Below are positions 44,158 to 55,464 of a stretch of DNA of 64,000 nucleotides, in pieces. Positions within the stretch are counted from its first letter, which is position 1. Every line of letters starts with the position of its first letter. The stretch comes from Methanolobus vulcani. Lineage in GTDB: Archaea; Halobacteriota; Methanosarcinia; Methanosarcinales; Methanosarcinaceae. The notes under the pieces were generated by a model. It saw only the letters and a list, made by a program, of their open reading frames with translations. It was not told the DNA's origin and made no database searches. Both the position numbers and the translations under genes were made by a program. Location of the stretch: contig NZ_FNCA01000004.1 of assembly GCF_900100715.1 (NCBI RefSeq), forward strand, positions 248,001 to 312,000, given 5' to 3'.

Positions 44158-45233
44158 CAGATCACCAACTGTTCCTTGATAACATCATCTTCGAGGTTGG
44201 CAGCTTTACCACGAATGATTATCCGCAAGTTGCTTATCTCGTTCTGTTTACTTAGCATGTAGTCCATGATTGGTACAATTGAGATCGGATAAACATGTGA
44301 GAAGCTTGCTGCAGATTTAAGCCTGTGCTGTTTCAGTCGGGTTTCGATATCAATTAATGAACTCATATCCGGTTTTACAACATCTGAGATGACATCCCAG
44401 TAAGGGTTGTTTTCCAACTCAGATACAAAGTCTGCAAAGGAAAGAGGCATCAATCTTTCTGTCTCTTTAAGTTTGCACTTCAATCCACCTTCGATCATCA
44501 AATCCATTGACTCTGAATCAGTAATTCCTGACTTCTTCAGACGGAAAAGAGTAACAAGATTTTTTATATCGATGCCCATTCTGGTAAATTCCTCAAACAG
44601 CTTGCGATCCTTTGATTTGGACCCGCCTACTGCGGCAAACAAACCTGTGTAGTACATTTTATCAAGCTTATTCTCGATCTCAGAAAGATTTGCACCATCG
44701 TAATTTTTTAATATCGGGTAATATTCCGTATTTGCAAGCTCAGAGATGACTTCCTCGTAAGTTGCTTTTGCTGCAAGGTCAGAAAGGCAAGTATAACTCA
44801 GTCTTCCTGCTGCAACAATTGCATCAAGAATTTCTTCTGTTGATGCATTACAATATTTACCACGCAGAATGGTTTTAATATTCCAGATATCATACTTCTT
44901 GAGTTTCTCACCGATAAGGAAGTTCACATCACCATCTGAAATATTAAGTAACTTAGTGAAGGTCTCTGCAAGATTCCTGTTAAGTGCATGCTCAATAAGG
45001 TCTACGCCTTCATACTGCCTTGCCAGTTCGTCGACATCCTCCTTATACTCAGATTCTTCTATGAACCTGGTAATTTCATCAATGCTCATGTTCATGAGCC
45101 TAGGATAGGTCTCCTTTGGCAGAAGCTTACTTTTCATTGCACGTACACGTGCTGTGGTATATGCATAATTTGCATGACCCTTTGAATGGGATTTTTTGGA
45201 ATTACCACGCTTAAATTTCTGCAACAGCTGCAT
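44157..45233 (-). CDS. ahaC: A-type ATP synthase subunit C
   Basis: A 358-residue helical subunit (V-type subunit d homologue) that sits on the proteolipid ring and receives the D/F stalk. The signatures [29 protein letters not shown] at the N-terminus and the C-terminal [19 protein letters not shown] are typical. Slightly longer N-terminus than some homologues, rich in lysine ([13 protein letters not shown]). Placed between ahaE (7-bp gap) and ahaF. Confidence 0.94.
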   Translation of the reverse strand: MQLLQKFKRGNSKKSHSKGHANYAYTTARVRAMKSKLLPKETYPRLMNMSIDEITRFIEESEYKEDVDELARQYEGVDLIEHALNRNLAETFTKLLNISDGDVNFLIGEKLKKYDIWNIKTILRGKYCNASTEEILDAIVAAGRLSYTCLSDLAAKATYEEVISELANTEYYPILKNYDGANLSEIENKLDKMYYTGLFAAVGGSKSKDRKLFEEFTRMGIDIKNLVTLFRLKKSGITDSESMDLMIEGGLKCKLKETERLMPLSFADFVSELENNPYWDVISDVVKPDMSSLIDIETRLKQHRLKSAASFSHVYPISIVPIMDYMLSKQNEISNLRIIIRGKAANLEDDVIKEQLVI

Positions 45234-45240
45234 TTAGAAA

Positions 45241-45792
45241 TCACCCGAATAAGATATCAGATGTCTGTTTCAACAACCGCTCATTCACGCTTTTAAGGAT
45301 GACATCGTAGGTATAATCCAATCTGATAGTACCATCTTCGTTCTCGATAACAACACCACCGAGACAATCGATATTGCCGGCGTATTCGAGAGAAGATAAC
45401 TTCTTGACAATCTCCTCGGAAACAGCATTAGAATAGATCTTTGTGCCGTTTGCCTCGTTCTCACTGATGAGTTCTTTGAGGAGTGCTTCATTTTTCTCTG
45501 GAGAAAACTCAGAAATGGTTTCTACAGCCTGGACATATACTTTTTCGAGTATTTCCTTGCGTGCATTGAGCAATGTGCGCTTCACTTCGAGATTTGCACT
45601 GGATATTTCTTGCTGCCTTATCTTTTTAATATCATCTTCTGCCTTTGCAAGACGTTCACCCATAATCCTTTTAGCATTCTGTTTTGCTTCATCAAGAATC
45701 AGAGCTACTTCTGCATCTGCTTCAGAATCCAGTTTGGAAACTTCTGCCTGAGCAGCATCCATGATATCTTTAACAACAGTTTCTAGTCCCAT
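45241..45792 (-). CDS. ahaE: A-type ATP synthase subunit E
   Basis: A 183-residue peripheral-stalk subunit with an N-terminal helix forming a coiled coil (MGLETVVKDIMDAAQAEVSKL; then AEVALILDEAKQNAKRIMGERL) and a C-terminal globular domain that touches the A3B3 head. The open frame reaches a TTG at 45816, but the ATG at 45792 gives the family-typical N-terminus and follows AAGGTGTTGAGC. It pairs with AhaH to form the stator. Confidence 0.93.
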   Translation of the reverse strand: MGLETVVKDIMDAAQAEVSKLDSEADAEVALILDEAKQNAKRIMGERLAKAEDDIKKIRQQEISSANLEVKRTLLNARKEILEKVYVQAVETISEFSPEKNEALLKELISENEANGTKIYSNAVSEEIVKKLSSLEYAGNIDCLGGVVIENEDGTIRLDYTYDVILKSVNERLLKQTSDILFG

Positions 45793-45838
45793 GCTCAACA
45801 CCTTTATAAAATTCAAGAGCGAAAAATGCGCTCTTAAA

Positions 45839-48024
<2,186 letters not shown>

Positions 48025-48032
<8 letters not shown>

Positions 48033-48351
48033 GTATTGCCCTCTCGAATTCGTTAATGATTAATGTTACAGCCTCGTCTATTTTGGATGAAGCAGAGCTT
48101 GCGATAGTTTTAGCCTCGCTGCCCCCATTCTCGACGATTTTTGCTTTATCTGAAGTGATAGACTCTTCTGCAGATTTCATTGCACTTTGTGCAGATTTCT
48201 GTGCATCGACTTCGGCCTGTTTAATGATTTCCCTGGCCTCGGCACGTGCACTGGCGATACGGTCGTTTTTTCTTTTGATACCGTCGTCAACCATTTTGTG
48301 TGCATTGTCTTCTGCTTCTTTGATTTCCGACAAGATTTTTTCTTTGGCCAT
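48025..48351 (-). CDS. ahaH: A-type ATP synthase subunit H
   Basis: A 108-residue helical peripheral-stalk subunit ([20 protein letters not shown] followed by continuous heptads with many alanine, lysine and glutamate residues). An in-frame ATG at 48363 exists, but the ATG at 48351 has GAGGAT about 6 bp upstream. It is the first gene of the ten-gene operon ahaHIKECFABDG, the same order as in Methanosarcina mazei. Confidence 0.92.
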
Positions 48352-48389
48352 GCTAATCCTCATGTGATGAATTGCTTATTATCCCGAAT

Positions 48390-48427
48390 AAATCAACATC
48401 TCCTATTGCTAACTCACATATAAAGTA
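48390..48427 (-). promoter_or_regulatory. Probable promoter of the aha (A-ATPase) operon
   Basis: The minus strand reads ATACTTTATATGT (48415-48427), a good archaeal TATA box, placing transcription start near 48391 and a leader of about 40 nt before ahaH. No obvious operator is visible around it. Confidence 0.5.
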
Positions 48428-48569
48428 TTCGGTTTTCCAGATACTAGCGAGCCATAAATAATCACGATTTATCATGATAGTGGAAGATTTTATTAGAGAT
48501 ACAATATTACAAATGTTTGCTCCTGGTTGCGATAAATATAGTACTTTAATGAACAATGATTATACAAAA

Positions 48570-49760
48570 TCAACAAATAGATTTATCAAGTCTTACCGGA
48601 AGCTGTGTTCCTTCCGGTATAGTGCGGATATATTTGCTACGGAATTCAGGGTTGCGCATCATACAGTATTCCGCAGAGCAATTATATGCTTCATGCTTGC
48701 CCATTCTTTCCCATATTGCAGCAAGATCCTCCTCACGAATATTGCCGAATGAAAGAGGAGTATAAGCACAGGGTAAAACATCCCCCCCTGCTGTTGTATG
48801 CATCCATCTCCTACCTGCAAAACAACCAAACTCATCAGGACCCATAAAATTCGGGAATGAAGTTACCCTTGGACCATCCTCTTTTTTGTTCATTGATTTC
48901 TGGAACTTCCCAAGCCTATCAACATCTTTGGAAGTAATTACCTCATCCTCATGATCCAGCCAGCGTCCAACAGCTATGATCTCATAAATTGATAATTCCT
49001 GCATACCCATATCTGCTGCAAAATTGTAGAAACCATCAAGATCATCTATATTATGAGGTGAAACAACCACAAAAAGATCCGCAAGAACCCCAGCATTGAC
49101 AAAGTGCTTGATACCATTGACAGTATTCTGGAAAGCTCCTTCACGATTTCTTACACGATCATGTTCAGCCTCATCAGGACTATCCAGACTTAAGTGTGCA
49201 GCAAAAAGACCTGCTGCTTTTAGATCCATAGCCCTTTGTTCAGTCAAACTGAAACCTGATGTGAAACATGAAACTATAGCACGGGACTTGTCCACCTTGG
49301 CGATCATTTGCTCAAGGTCTTTCCTGAGCAAAGTTTCCCCACCATCAAAAGCAATATAATATGAACCTAGATCAATTGACTGGCCAATAGCACTATTGAT
49401 TTCATCAGCAGTCAGAATTGGATCTGCAACAGTACCAGCCGCCCCACAATGTATACAATCATAAGGACAGTGCGTTGTAATCCCTATTGAAAATTGATCA
49501 GGTACTCTCTTCTTTAATATAGAGGCCACCTGGGCACTGATCATCCTATTGAATATATCGCCCGGCATTGGCGGAGCCCATGTAGAGAATATTATGTTAT
49601 CCTCATCTGAATATATGGGTTTCTCTTCAAGAAATATCTTGTTGATACGTTTTATAATCGGTTTTGCAACAGCAGACAGGGGACCCTCTGTATCAAGGAC
49701 CACTCGTCCGTTTTCTGTGCTGGCATTTACTTTAATTACTGATTTATCATAAACCCTCAT
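48570..49760 (-). CDS. Radical SAM protein of unknown substrate
   Basis: A 396-residue radical SAM enzyme. An N-terminal region of about 100 residues precedes the cluster motif CPYDCIHC (C-x3-C-x2-C, about residue 103). A glycine-rich DGGETLLRKDLEQM motif follows. The C-terminal part has further cysteines (FGCFAGRRWMHTTAGGDVLPCAY; NCSAEYCMMRN) suggestive of a SPASM-like auxiliary cluster domain. The ATG at 49760 follows CAGGTGAC. It is the last gene of a minus-strand operon after ccmD, ccmE and a polyprenyl synthase. The N-terminus does not resemble AhbC. The substrate is unknown; a prenylated or heme-related compound is suggested by context only. Confidence 0.85.
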   Translation of the reverse strand: MRVYDKSVIKVNASTENGRVVLDTEGPLSAVAKPIIKRINKIFLEEKPIYSDEDNIIFSTWAPPMPGDIFNRMISAQVASILKKRVPDQFSIGITTHCPYDCIHCGAAGTVADPILTADEINSAIGQSIDLGSYYIAFDGGETLLRKDLEQMIAKVDKSRAIVSCFTSGFSLTEQRAMDLKAAGLFAAHLSLDSPDEAEHDRVRNREGAFQNTVNGIKHFVNAGVLADLFVVVSPHNIDDLDGFYNFAADMGMQELSIYEIIAVGRWLDHEDEVITSKDVDRLGKFQKSMNKKEDGPRVTSFPNFMGPDEFGCFAGRRWMHTTAGGDVLPCAYTPLSFGNIREEDLAAIWERMGKHEAYNCSAEYCMMRNPEFRSKYIRTIPEGTQLPVRLDKSIC

Positions 49761-49785
49761 GAAGTCACCTGACAATTGAATAAAA

Positions 49786-50655
49786 TTAAAGGATATCAGC
49801 AGGAAGCATATCCACAGTAATAAGGTCAGTTATTAATTCCAGTTTATCCCTTGAATCAGAAGACGGGAACGAAGCAAGGATATCTTTTGCATTTTTAACG
49901 CAGATACAAACCTGTTCCACAGTTTTCTCCACAGTTTTATCATGATCCATAACCCTTCTGTAGATAAGAGGTAATGTAACAGATTCATAAGTAGAACTTT
50001 TATCTTCAAGCTCATTAAGATACTCAAGAAGATCATCAACTATCTGATATGCATTGCCCACATTTTCACCAAAGGACCTTAATTTCCTGGCAGTTTCAGA
50101 ATCAGCACCTGCAACATATGCACCTATTGCGGCACTTGCAGCAAAAAGAGATCCTGTCTTCTTACTGATACACTCAAAGTAGTTCTTTTCCTTGAATTCA
50201 TCATCAACACTTGAAATATCGATGGTTTCACCTTCAGCCATATACATTCCTGCCCGGCCGAATTCATTTACTGCATCATTACCATATCCGGAAATAAGAG
50301 ATATTGCCTTGGAAATCAGGAAATCACCACAAAGAATAGCTGCCGGGATTCCATATTTTTTGTGTGCTGACTCGACACCACGACGTACAAGACCTCCATC
50401 AAGTACATCATCATGGATAAGAGATGCGGAATGAATAAATTCAATTGCAAGTGCTGCCTTTACGCCTTCAGTTGAATTTCCTCCACACATCTCAGTACAT
50501 AATATAAGCATAACAGGACGGATATTCTTTCCACCGGAACTGCATATGTGCAGAAGCATCTTTTTCATCTGGGAACTATCATCCATAGAATGGACCATAT
50601 CATCCTTGGCCATCTTGATCAACTGATATTCATCCAGATCATCTATTTGTATCAT
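49786..50655 (-). CDS. Polyprenyl diphosphate synthase
   Basis: A 289-residue trans-isoprenyl diphosphate synthase. The first aspartate-rich motif is HDDVLDGGLVRRG (DDxxD), preceded by the chain-length region AIEFIHSASLI with small and aliphatic residues before the motif, which favours a long product. The second motif is modified to YQIVDDLLEY. GGKNIRPVM binds the isopentenyl substrate. It follows ccmE by 12 bp. Possible products are the side chain of methanophenazine or another long prenyl group; length cannot be fixed by reading alone. Confidence 0.9.
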   Translation of the reverse strand: MIQIDDLDEYQLIKMAKDDMVHSMDDSSQMKKMLLHICSSGGKNIRPVMLILCTEMCGGNSTEGVKAALAIEFIHSASLIHDDVLDGGLVRRGVESAHKKYGIPAAILCGDFLISKAISLISGYGNDAVNEFGRAGMYMAEGETIDISSVDDEFKEKNYFECISKKTGSLFAASAAIGAYVAGADSETARKLRSFGENVGNAYQIVDDLLEYLNELEDKSSTYESVTLPLIYRRVMDHDKTVEKTVEQVCICVKNAKDILASFPSSDSRDKLELITDLITVDMLPADIL

Positions 50656-50667
50656 AACCACGCCTGC

Positions 50668-51048
50668 TCATTCTGAGTATTTAGAAGGACAACTCATAAC
50701 TATCTGACTTGCTTCAACCATGGTTGGAGAAAGCATTTTTCCGCTTATACTAACACTTTGCCCCTCTGCAAGGTTGGCCGGAAGAGAACCGGTATATTCC
50801 ACATTAATCTCATAAGAAGGTTCTTCCAGGTCCTGAAGTGCAAAAGAAGTTCCGTCTGTAGTAATATCAAGAGTTCCATTCTTGATCATGCCCATTGTGT
50901 TGACATCATGCCCTACAAACTCCTCTGAGTTCTGAGATATATCAGATATCATATAATATCCCTGTGAAAGGTCAACATTCCAGAGACCTACAAAACCAAC
51001 AACAGCGATGAAAACAACTGCAACTATCGTTTTTTGTGTTCTATCCAT
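50668..51048 (-). CDS. ccmE: Cytochrome c maturation protein CcmE, CxxxY variant
   Basis: A 126-residue heme chaperone. One N-terminal transmembrane anchor (about 8-25) is followed by an OB-fold domain (GMIKNGTLDITTDGTSFAL to GKMLSPTMVEASQIVMS). In bacterial CcmE the heme-binding motif is HxxxY; here the C-terminus has CPSKY (Cys120, Tyr124), the CxxxY form known from archaea and some bacteria. The ATG at 51048 follows GAGGTGCTTCC. It carries heme outside the membrane for attachment to CxxCH proteins such as the nine-heme cytochrome in this window. Confidence 0.88.
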   Translation of the reverse strand: MDRTQKTIVAVVFIAVVGFVGLWNVDLSQGYYMISDISQNSEEFVGHDVNTMGMIKNGTLDITTDGTSFALQDLEEPSYEINVEYTGSLPANLAEGQSVSISGKMLSPTMVEASQIVMSCPSKYSE

Positions 51049-51081
51049 AGGAAGCACCTCTACAATGATCGTTTATCAGGA

Positions 51082-51198
51082 TCACTTTTCTATCCTGTTA
51101 CATTGGCGCAGCAGTTTTCTACGGGAACTCACAATGTATGCAACATATACCACCAATGTAATCCACGTAATTGTAAATGCAATCTCTAACGCGCCTAT
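51082..51198 (-). CDS. ccmD: CcmD-like membrane microprotein with apparent ATA start codon
   Basis: This frame encodes about 38 residues: GALEIAFTITWITLVVYVAY as a single helix, then a basic tail SSRRKLLRQCNR, the size and layout of CcmD. A strong ribosome binding site, GAGGTGAT, lies 5 bp before ATA, which occupies the place where ATG would be expected; no ATG, GTG or TTG exists between the upstream in-frame stop and this point. It ends 33 bp before ccmE. It is either a rare non-canonical start or a recently damaged gene. Confidence 0.6.
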   Translation of the reverse strand: MGALEIAFTITWITLVVYVAYIVSSRRKLLRQCNRIEK

Positions 51199-51257
51199 AA
51201 AGAATCACCTCTATATCAGCCTATTTGTTCGTCATAGGCATTAAGACGAACCCTTAT

Positions 51258-51364
51258 ATCAAAAATCAGGCACAAATGAACCAATTTATACATTGATGGC
51301 TCAGCCTGATAATCAAGTATTAATATGGGTGTGCAGTAGTATAGTCCCATCCTATAAATAGGTA
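51258..51364. promoter_or_regulatory. Divergent promoters for the ccmD and ahbD operons
   Basis: On the plus strand, CCTATAAATA (51351-51360) is a good TATA box and gives transcription start near 51385 for ahbD, only about 20 nt before its ATG. On the minus strand GTATAAAT (51284-51291) predicts a start near 51260 for the ccmD operon. The back-to-back arrangement lets heme synthesis and cytochrome maturation be co-regulated. Confidence 0.55.
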
Positions 51365-51405
51365 ATATAAGCCAACATACGAACAAAAAACATTCATGAT
51401 CAATT

Positions 51406-52452
51406 ATGGTAAAACCTCCAAGACTCATCGCATGGGAAACAACAGCAGGATGTAACCTTTCATGTAAACACTGCAGAGGTTCATCTACTGAGAAAAAACC
51501 AGAGGGCGAACTTACAACTGAACAAGCACTCCATTTCGTAGATGAAATTAAAGAAATGGGAAATCCAATACTCATACTTAGTGGTGGAGAGCCACTGGTA
51601 AGGGATGACATATTCGAGATTGCAAAATATGCCACGGAAAAAGGTCTGCGCGTTGCTATGGCAACAAACGGAACTTTAGTCACACCTGAAATGGCAGACA
51701 AAATAAAAAACGTGGGCATTCAGAGAGTAAGCATCAGTCTTGATGGTTCTAGTCCTCAGACACATGATGACTTCCGTTGCATGCCAGGAGCATTTGAAGG
51801 TGCCTTGAATGGAATAGAGAATCTAAAAGATGCAGGGATAGGTTTCCAGATAAATCCTACAATCACAAAACGCACCATAGATGAAATTCCTGCCATACTT
51901 GAGATGGCAAAGGAACTGGGCGCAGATGCACTTCATATTTTCCTTCTCGTACCAACAGGAAGAGGCAAGGAACTTGAAAACGATGAGATCCCTCCTGTGG
52001 AATACGAAAGGATACTCAATTGGTTCTATGACAGGCAGAAAGATGCAGGCATACAGCTCAAAGCAACCTGTGCACCCCATTATTTCAGGATAATGCGCCA
52101 GCGTGCGGAAAAAGAAGGTATTGAGATAAGTGTCAAAACCCACGGTTACGAAGCAATGACCAAAGGATGTCTCGGAGGAACAGGGTTTTGTTTTGTATCA
52201 AGCACAGGAGACGTATATCCTTGCGGATATCTTCCAGCACTTGCAGGAAACATAAAAGAGCAGAGTTTCAAGGATATCTGGGAGAACTCGAAGGTATTCA
52301 ATGATCTGCGTGATGTCTCCAAACTAAAGGGAAAATGTGGAATATGTGAATATAATACAGTATGCGGAGGCTGCCGTGCACGTGCATATGCTGCCACAGG
52401 AGACTATCTTGAGGAAGAGCCATACTGTATATATGTACCTAAAAAACAGTGA
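51406..52452 (+). CDS. ahbD: Heme b synthase AhbD (radical SAM, Fe-coproporphyrin III decarboxylase)
   Basis: A 348-residue radical SAM enzyme that decarboxylates two propionates of Fe-coproporphyrin III to give heme in the siroheme-dependent pathway. The cluster motif is CNLSCKHC (residues 16-23). The auxiliary-cluster SPASM domain at the C-terminus is CGICEYNTVCGGCRARA with YC at the end. Adjacent ahbA and ahbB support the AhbD rather than AhbC assignment, as in Methanosarcina barkeri. No ribosome binding site is obvious, in line with a very short leader. Confidence 0.88.
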   Translation: MVKPPRLIAWETTAGCNLSCKHCRGSSTEKKPEGELTTEQALHFVDEIKEMGNPILILSGGEPLVRDDIFEIAKYATEKGLRVAMATNGTLVTPEMADKIKNVGIQRVSISLDGSSPQTHDDFRCMPGAFEGALNGIENLKDAGIGFQINPTITKRTIDEIPAILEMAKELGADALHIFLLVPTGRGKELENDEIPPVEYERILNWFYDRQKDAGIQLKATCAPHYFRIMRQRAEKEGIEISVKTHGYEAMTKGCLGGTGFCFVSSTGDVYPCGYLPALAGNIKEQSFKDIWENSKVFNDLRDVSKLKGKCGICEYNTVCGGCRARAYAATGDYLEEEPYCIYVPKKQ

Positions 52453-52457
52453 TTTGA

Positions 52458-52913
52458 ATGATATTTCTTGATGATACCGATAAAAAGATACTCAATACTA
52501 TCCAGTTTGATTTTCCTCTGGAAACAGAGCCTTATAAGAAGCTGGGAGAAGAATTGGATATCAGTGAAGACGAAGTAATTGAAAGGCTTGCCAGGCTGCA
52601 TGACGATGGTGCTGTCAGAAAGATTGGACCAATAATCAACCGCAAAGGTGTAGGAGGCACCAGCACCCTTGTGGCTGTAAGTGTTCCTGAAGAAAGGGTT
52701 GAAGAAGTAGCAGAATACATCAACGCCTATCATGAAGTATCACATAACTATCATCGTCCGGAGAAATTCAATATATGGTTCACTATTTCTGCAGCTAACA
52801 GAGAAAGAATTGATACTATAATAGGAGAGCTCCGTGAAAAGACCGGAATGGAGTTTGTTGACCTTCCAACTAAAAAACTGTTCAAGATCGGAGTAAGGTT
52901 CAACATTAAATAA
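52458..52913 (+). CDS. ahbA: Siroheme decarboxylase subunit AhbA
   Basis: A 151-residue member of the Lrp/AsnC-like decarboxylase family. The N-terminal winged-helix-like domain (DDTDKKILNTIQFDFPLETE) is followed by an alpha/beta domain with SHNYHRPEKFNIWFTI, containing histidines of the substrate pocket. With AhbB it removes two acetate carboxylates from siroheme to form 12,18-didecarboxysiroheme. It starts 5 bp after ahbD and is followed by ahbB. A or B is assigned by order and motif. Confidence 0.9.
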   Translation: MIFLDDTDKKILNTIQFDFPLETEPYKKLGEELDISEDEVIERLARLHDDGAVRKIGPIINRKGVGGTSTLVAVSVPEERVEEVAEYINAYHEVSHNYHRPEKFNIWFTISAANRERIDTIIGELREKTGMEFVDLPTKKLFKIGVRFNIK

Positions 52914-52924
52914 GCGGTGAGACC

Positions 52925-53383
52925 ATGGACGATATTGATGAGAAGATAATTAAAATGACACAGAACGGCATCCCGCTTAAAAAATCACCTTTTGCAGATA
53001 TTGCCAGTGAACTTGGGATAAGTGAGCAGGAAATAATAGACCGCCTCAAAAAGATGCAGGGAGAAGAGGTCATTCGCAGGTTCGGTGCATCAATCGGACA
53101 CAGGGATATCGGAATTATTGCAAATGCAATGTGTGTCTGGAACGTGCCTGATGAGAGAACAGAAGAAGTCGGTACAACAATGGCAAACTTCTCCGAGGTC
53201 ACACACTGCTATGAAAGACCACGTGCTCCAGGATGGGACTACAACCTGTTTGCAATGGTCCACTCATACACAAAGGAAGACTGCGAGGAAGTTGCAGCAA
53301 GGATATCAGAGGCAACCGGAATCACGGATTATAAACTTCTTTACAGTGACAGAGAATTCAAGAAAACTGGAGTTAGGTTGTAA
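52925..53383 (+). CDS. ahbB: Siroheme decarboxylase subunit AhbB
   Basis: A 152-residue paralogue of AhbA: DDIDEKIIKMTQNGIPLKKS at the N-terminus and the substrate-pocket segment THCYERPRAPGWDYNLFAMVH at about 94-114. Together the two form the heterodimeric siroheme decarboxylase. GCGGTGAGACC precedes the ATG. The structural similarity to Lrp regulators often causes misannotation; the operon context settles it. Confidence 0.9.
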   Translation: MDDIDEKIIKMTQNGIPLKKSPFADIASELGISEQEIIDRLKKMQGEEVIRRFGASIGHRDIGIIANAMCVWNVPDERTEEVGTTMANFSEVTHCYERPRAPGWDYNLFAMVHSYTKEDCEEVAARISEATGITDYKLLYSDREFKKTGVRL

Positions 53384-53445
53384 TCGAAATCTTTAACTAA
53401 TTTTACCGGAAAAAGCAGAAGGCAATCATTTCCGGAGATGGAGAT

Positions 53446-54120
53446 ATGAAAGACAAGAACCACTTCCTGCCACTGCTGATTGATATGAGCGACAAGAAAG
53501 TCGTGATATTCGGAAGTGGATCTGTCGGGGAAAGAAAAGCTAAACTGTTCTCAGAGTATGCAAAAGTTACGATAGTCAGTCGTAGCTTTCATGATGTTTT
53601 TTATGAGCTTGAAGAAAAATACGACATCAGGTTAATCAAAGCGGATGCAGGAAAGCTCACAGATGAAGAGATAAATGATATCATAAGAGATGCTTTCCTT
53701 GTAATTCCTGCCACCAACGACAGAAGCATAAATGAAAGGATTGTTGTTCTGTCTAAATCCTTTGGGATACTGACAAATGAAGTAGATGCCATTGGTGATG
53801 TCACAGTGCCTGCTGTGATAAAACGTGGGGGACTTACCATCAGCATATCCACCACCGGCTCAAGCCCTGCCTTTTCAAGATTTACACGTCAGCAGGTTGA
53901 GAAGATCATTACACCTGAATTTGCCGACATGATCAAAATCCAGGATGAAATGAGAACTTACCTAAAAGGCGAAGTTCCTGACCAGAAAGACAGAAAAGAG
54001 ATACTGTGGGAAATTCTTGAGAGTCAGGAAGTGTGGGACGGGCTTAAAGAATCATATGAAAAAGGGTTTAATACAGCACAGGGTATAGTAAGGAAGAAAA
54101 TAAGCGAGAAAGTCAGATGA
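53446..54120 (+). CDS. sirC: Precorrin-2 dehydrogenase / sirohydrochlorin-forming enzyme
   Basis: A 224-residue protein equivalent to the N-terminal part of CysG (SirC/Met8 family). The NAD-binding motif is KKVVIFGSGSVGERKAKLF, followed by VTIVSRSF and VIPATNDRSINERI. It oxidises precorrin-2 to sirohydrochlorin with NAD; some family members also insert iron. GGAGAT lies before the ATG. In the pathway it acts just before siroheme formation and AhbAB. Confidence 0.92.
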   Translation: MKDKNHFLPLLIDMSDKKVVIFGSGSVGERKAKLFSEYAKVTIVSRSFHDVFYELEEKYDIRLIKADAGKLTDEEINDIIRDAFLVIPATNDRSINERIVVLSKSFGILTNEVDAIGDVTVPAVIKRGGLTISISTTGSSPAFSRFTRQQVEKIITPEFADMIKIQDEMRTYLKGEVPDQKDRKEILWEILESQEVWDGLKESYEKGFNTAQGIVRKKISEKVR

Positions 54121-54171
54121 ACATGTACCACAGACACCGCTATTTGAATTATTGTAAAACACGAGGTAACC

Positions 54172-55464
54172 ATGACTGAAATAACCAGTATGGTGATAAC
54201 CCATTCCAAAGCAACTGTCGAAGAGATAGAAGAAGCATGGGAAGGGGACATAGAAAAAATGCTCAAGGACCTTCATTCCCTTGATCTTGTTTGCGAGTGT
54301 GTTGTACTTAAGACCTGCAACCGCGTTGAAATATATGTTGTTTCACCAAAGGGCAGTACTGTCCTGTTCCACTTTGCCAAGAAAATGGGACTTTCTTCTA
54401 ATATAATAGACTTTTTTGAACATGAAGAATCCATCATGCATCTTCTCAGGCTTGCATGTGGTCTTGAATCCATGATCATCGGTGAAGACCAGATCCTTGG
54501 TCAGATCAAAGACCTGTACCTTGTTGCTAAAAAGATAGGAACCACTGGCAAAATGCTCGATACTGCATTCAGCAAAGCTATACAGGTAGGAAAACGTGTC
54601 AGAACCGAGACTGAAATCAACCGTGGTGCACTTTCAATTGCATCAGCATCAGTAGATCTTGCAGAAGACACTGTTGGTGACCTTAAGAATAAGATGGTGC
54701 TGGTCATTGGAACCGGAGAGATGGGGACACTTGTCACAAGGGCACTTTCCCACAGGGAGATCGAACTGATGTACATTGCCAACCGTACATATGAAACTGC
54801 AAAGAACCTTGCCGATGAAATGGGAGGGCATGCAGTACACTTTGACCAGATCGATGAGAATCTCAGGAGAGCCGATGTGGTCATCAGTGCAACCGGTGCA
54901 CCCCACTATGTTCTGAAATACGAACAGGTCGAAAAGGCAATGAGCTTCAGAGAAAAAGAACTCCTACTAATTGATATCGCAAATCCCAGAGATATTGACC
55001 CTTCTACTGATAACATCCCTCATGTGACCCTCTATAATATAGATAACCTGAGAGTCATAAATGAGAAGAATCTGGAAATGAGAATGGAAGAAGCTAAAAA
55101 AGCCCAGTCAATTATCGATGAGGAATTCGATCTTCTAATAAAACAATACAAGAGACAGAGAGCAGATACACTTGTATCTGAACTGTATGCGCAATCATAT
55201 AAACTCCGCGTGAATGAAAAAGATAAAGCCATCACAAAACTTGGTGCCTACCATACAATTGGTGACACTGAAAAGCAGATCATCGAAGACCTGACACACT
55301 CCATAATCAATAAAATGCTGGCAGAGCCTACCAAAGTAATCAGATATGCAGCAGAGATCGGTGACGACGAGCTGCTGGAGTCTGTTGCCAGAGTATTTAT
55401 CGCTAATAGATCAAACATTAAAGAAAAGAATGAGCTGGTAAAATGTTCCCCGAGCGCAGAATGA
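54172..55464 (+). CDS. hemA: Glutamyl-tRNA reductase HemA
   Basis: A 430-residue enzyme that reduces glutamyl-tRNA to glutamate-1-semialdehyde, the first committed step of tetrapyrrole synthesis. The catalytic cysteine lies in [13 protein letters not shown] (about residue 45). The NADPH domain has [20 protein letters not shown], and a C-terminal dimerisation helix ends the protein. GAGGTAACC precedes the ATG. hemB overlaps its 3' end by 22 bp. Confidence 0.97.
   Translation: MTEITSMVITHSKATVEEIEEAWEGDIEKMLKDLHSLDLVCECVVLKTCNRVEIYVVSPKGSTVLFHFAKKMGLSSNIIDFFEHEESIMHLLRLACGLESMIIGEDQILGQIKDLYLVAKKIGTTGKMLDTAFSKAIQVGKRVRTETEINRGALSIASASVDLAEDTVGDLKNKMVLVIGTGEMGTLVTRALSHREIELMYIANRTYETAKNLADEMGGHAVHFDQIDENLRRADVVISATGAPHYVLKYEQVEKAMSFREKELLLIDIANPRDIDPSTDNIPHVTLYNIDNLRVINEKNLEMRMEEAKKAQSIIDEEFDLLIKQYKRQRADTLVSELYAQSYKLRVNEKDKAITKLGAYHTIGDTEKQIIEDLTHSIINKMLAEPTKVIRYAAEIGDDELLESVARVFIANRSNIKEKNELVKCSPSAE

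Noticed and set aside
48570-49760. Radical SAM protein considered as AhbC
   Set aside because: Its long N-terminal region before the cluster motif and the CPYDCIHCGAAG motif context do not resemble AhbC/NirJ-type proteins as I know them, so it is left as substrate unknown.
52458-53383. Lrp/AsnC transcription regulators
   Set aside because: The two genes lie between ahbD and sirC and carry AhbA/AhbB substrate-pocket motifs, so they are siroheme decarboxylase subunits rather than regulators.
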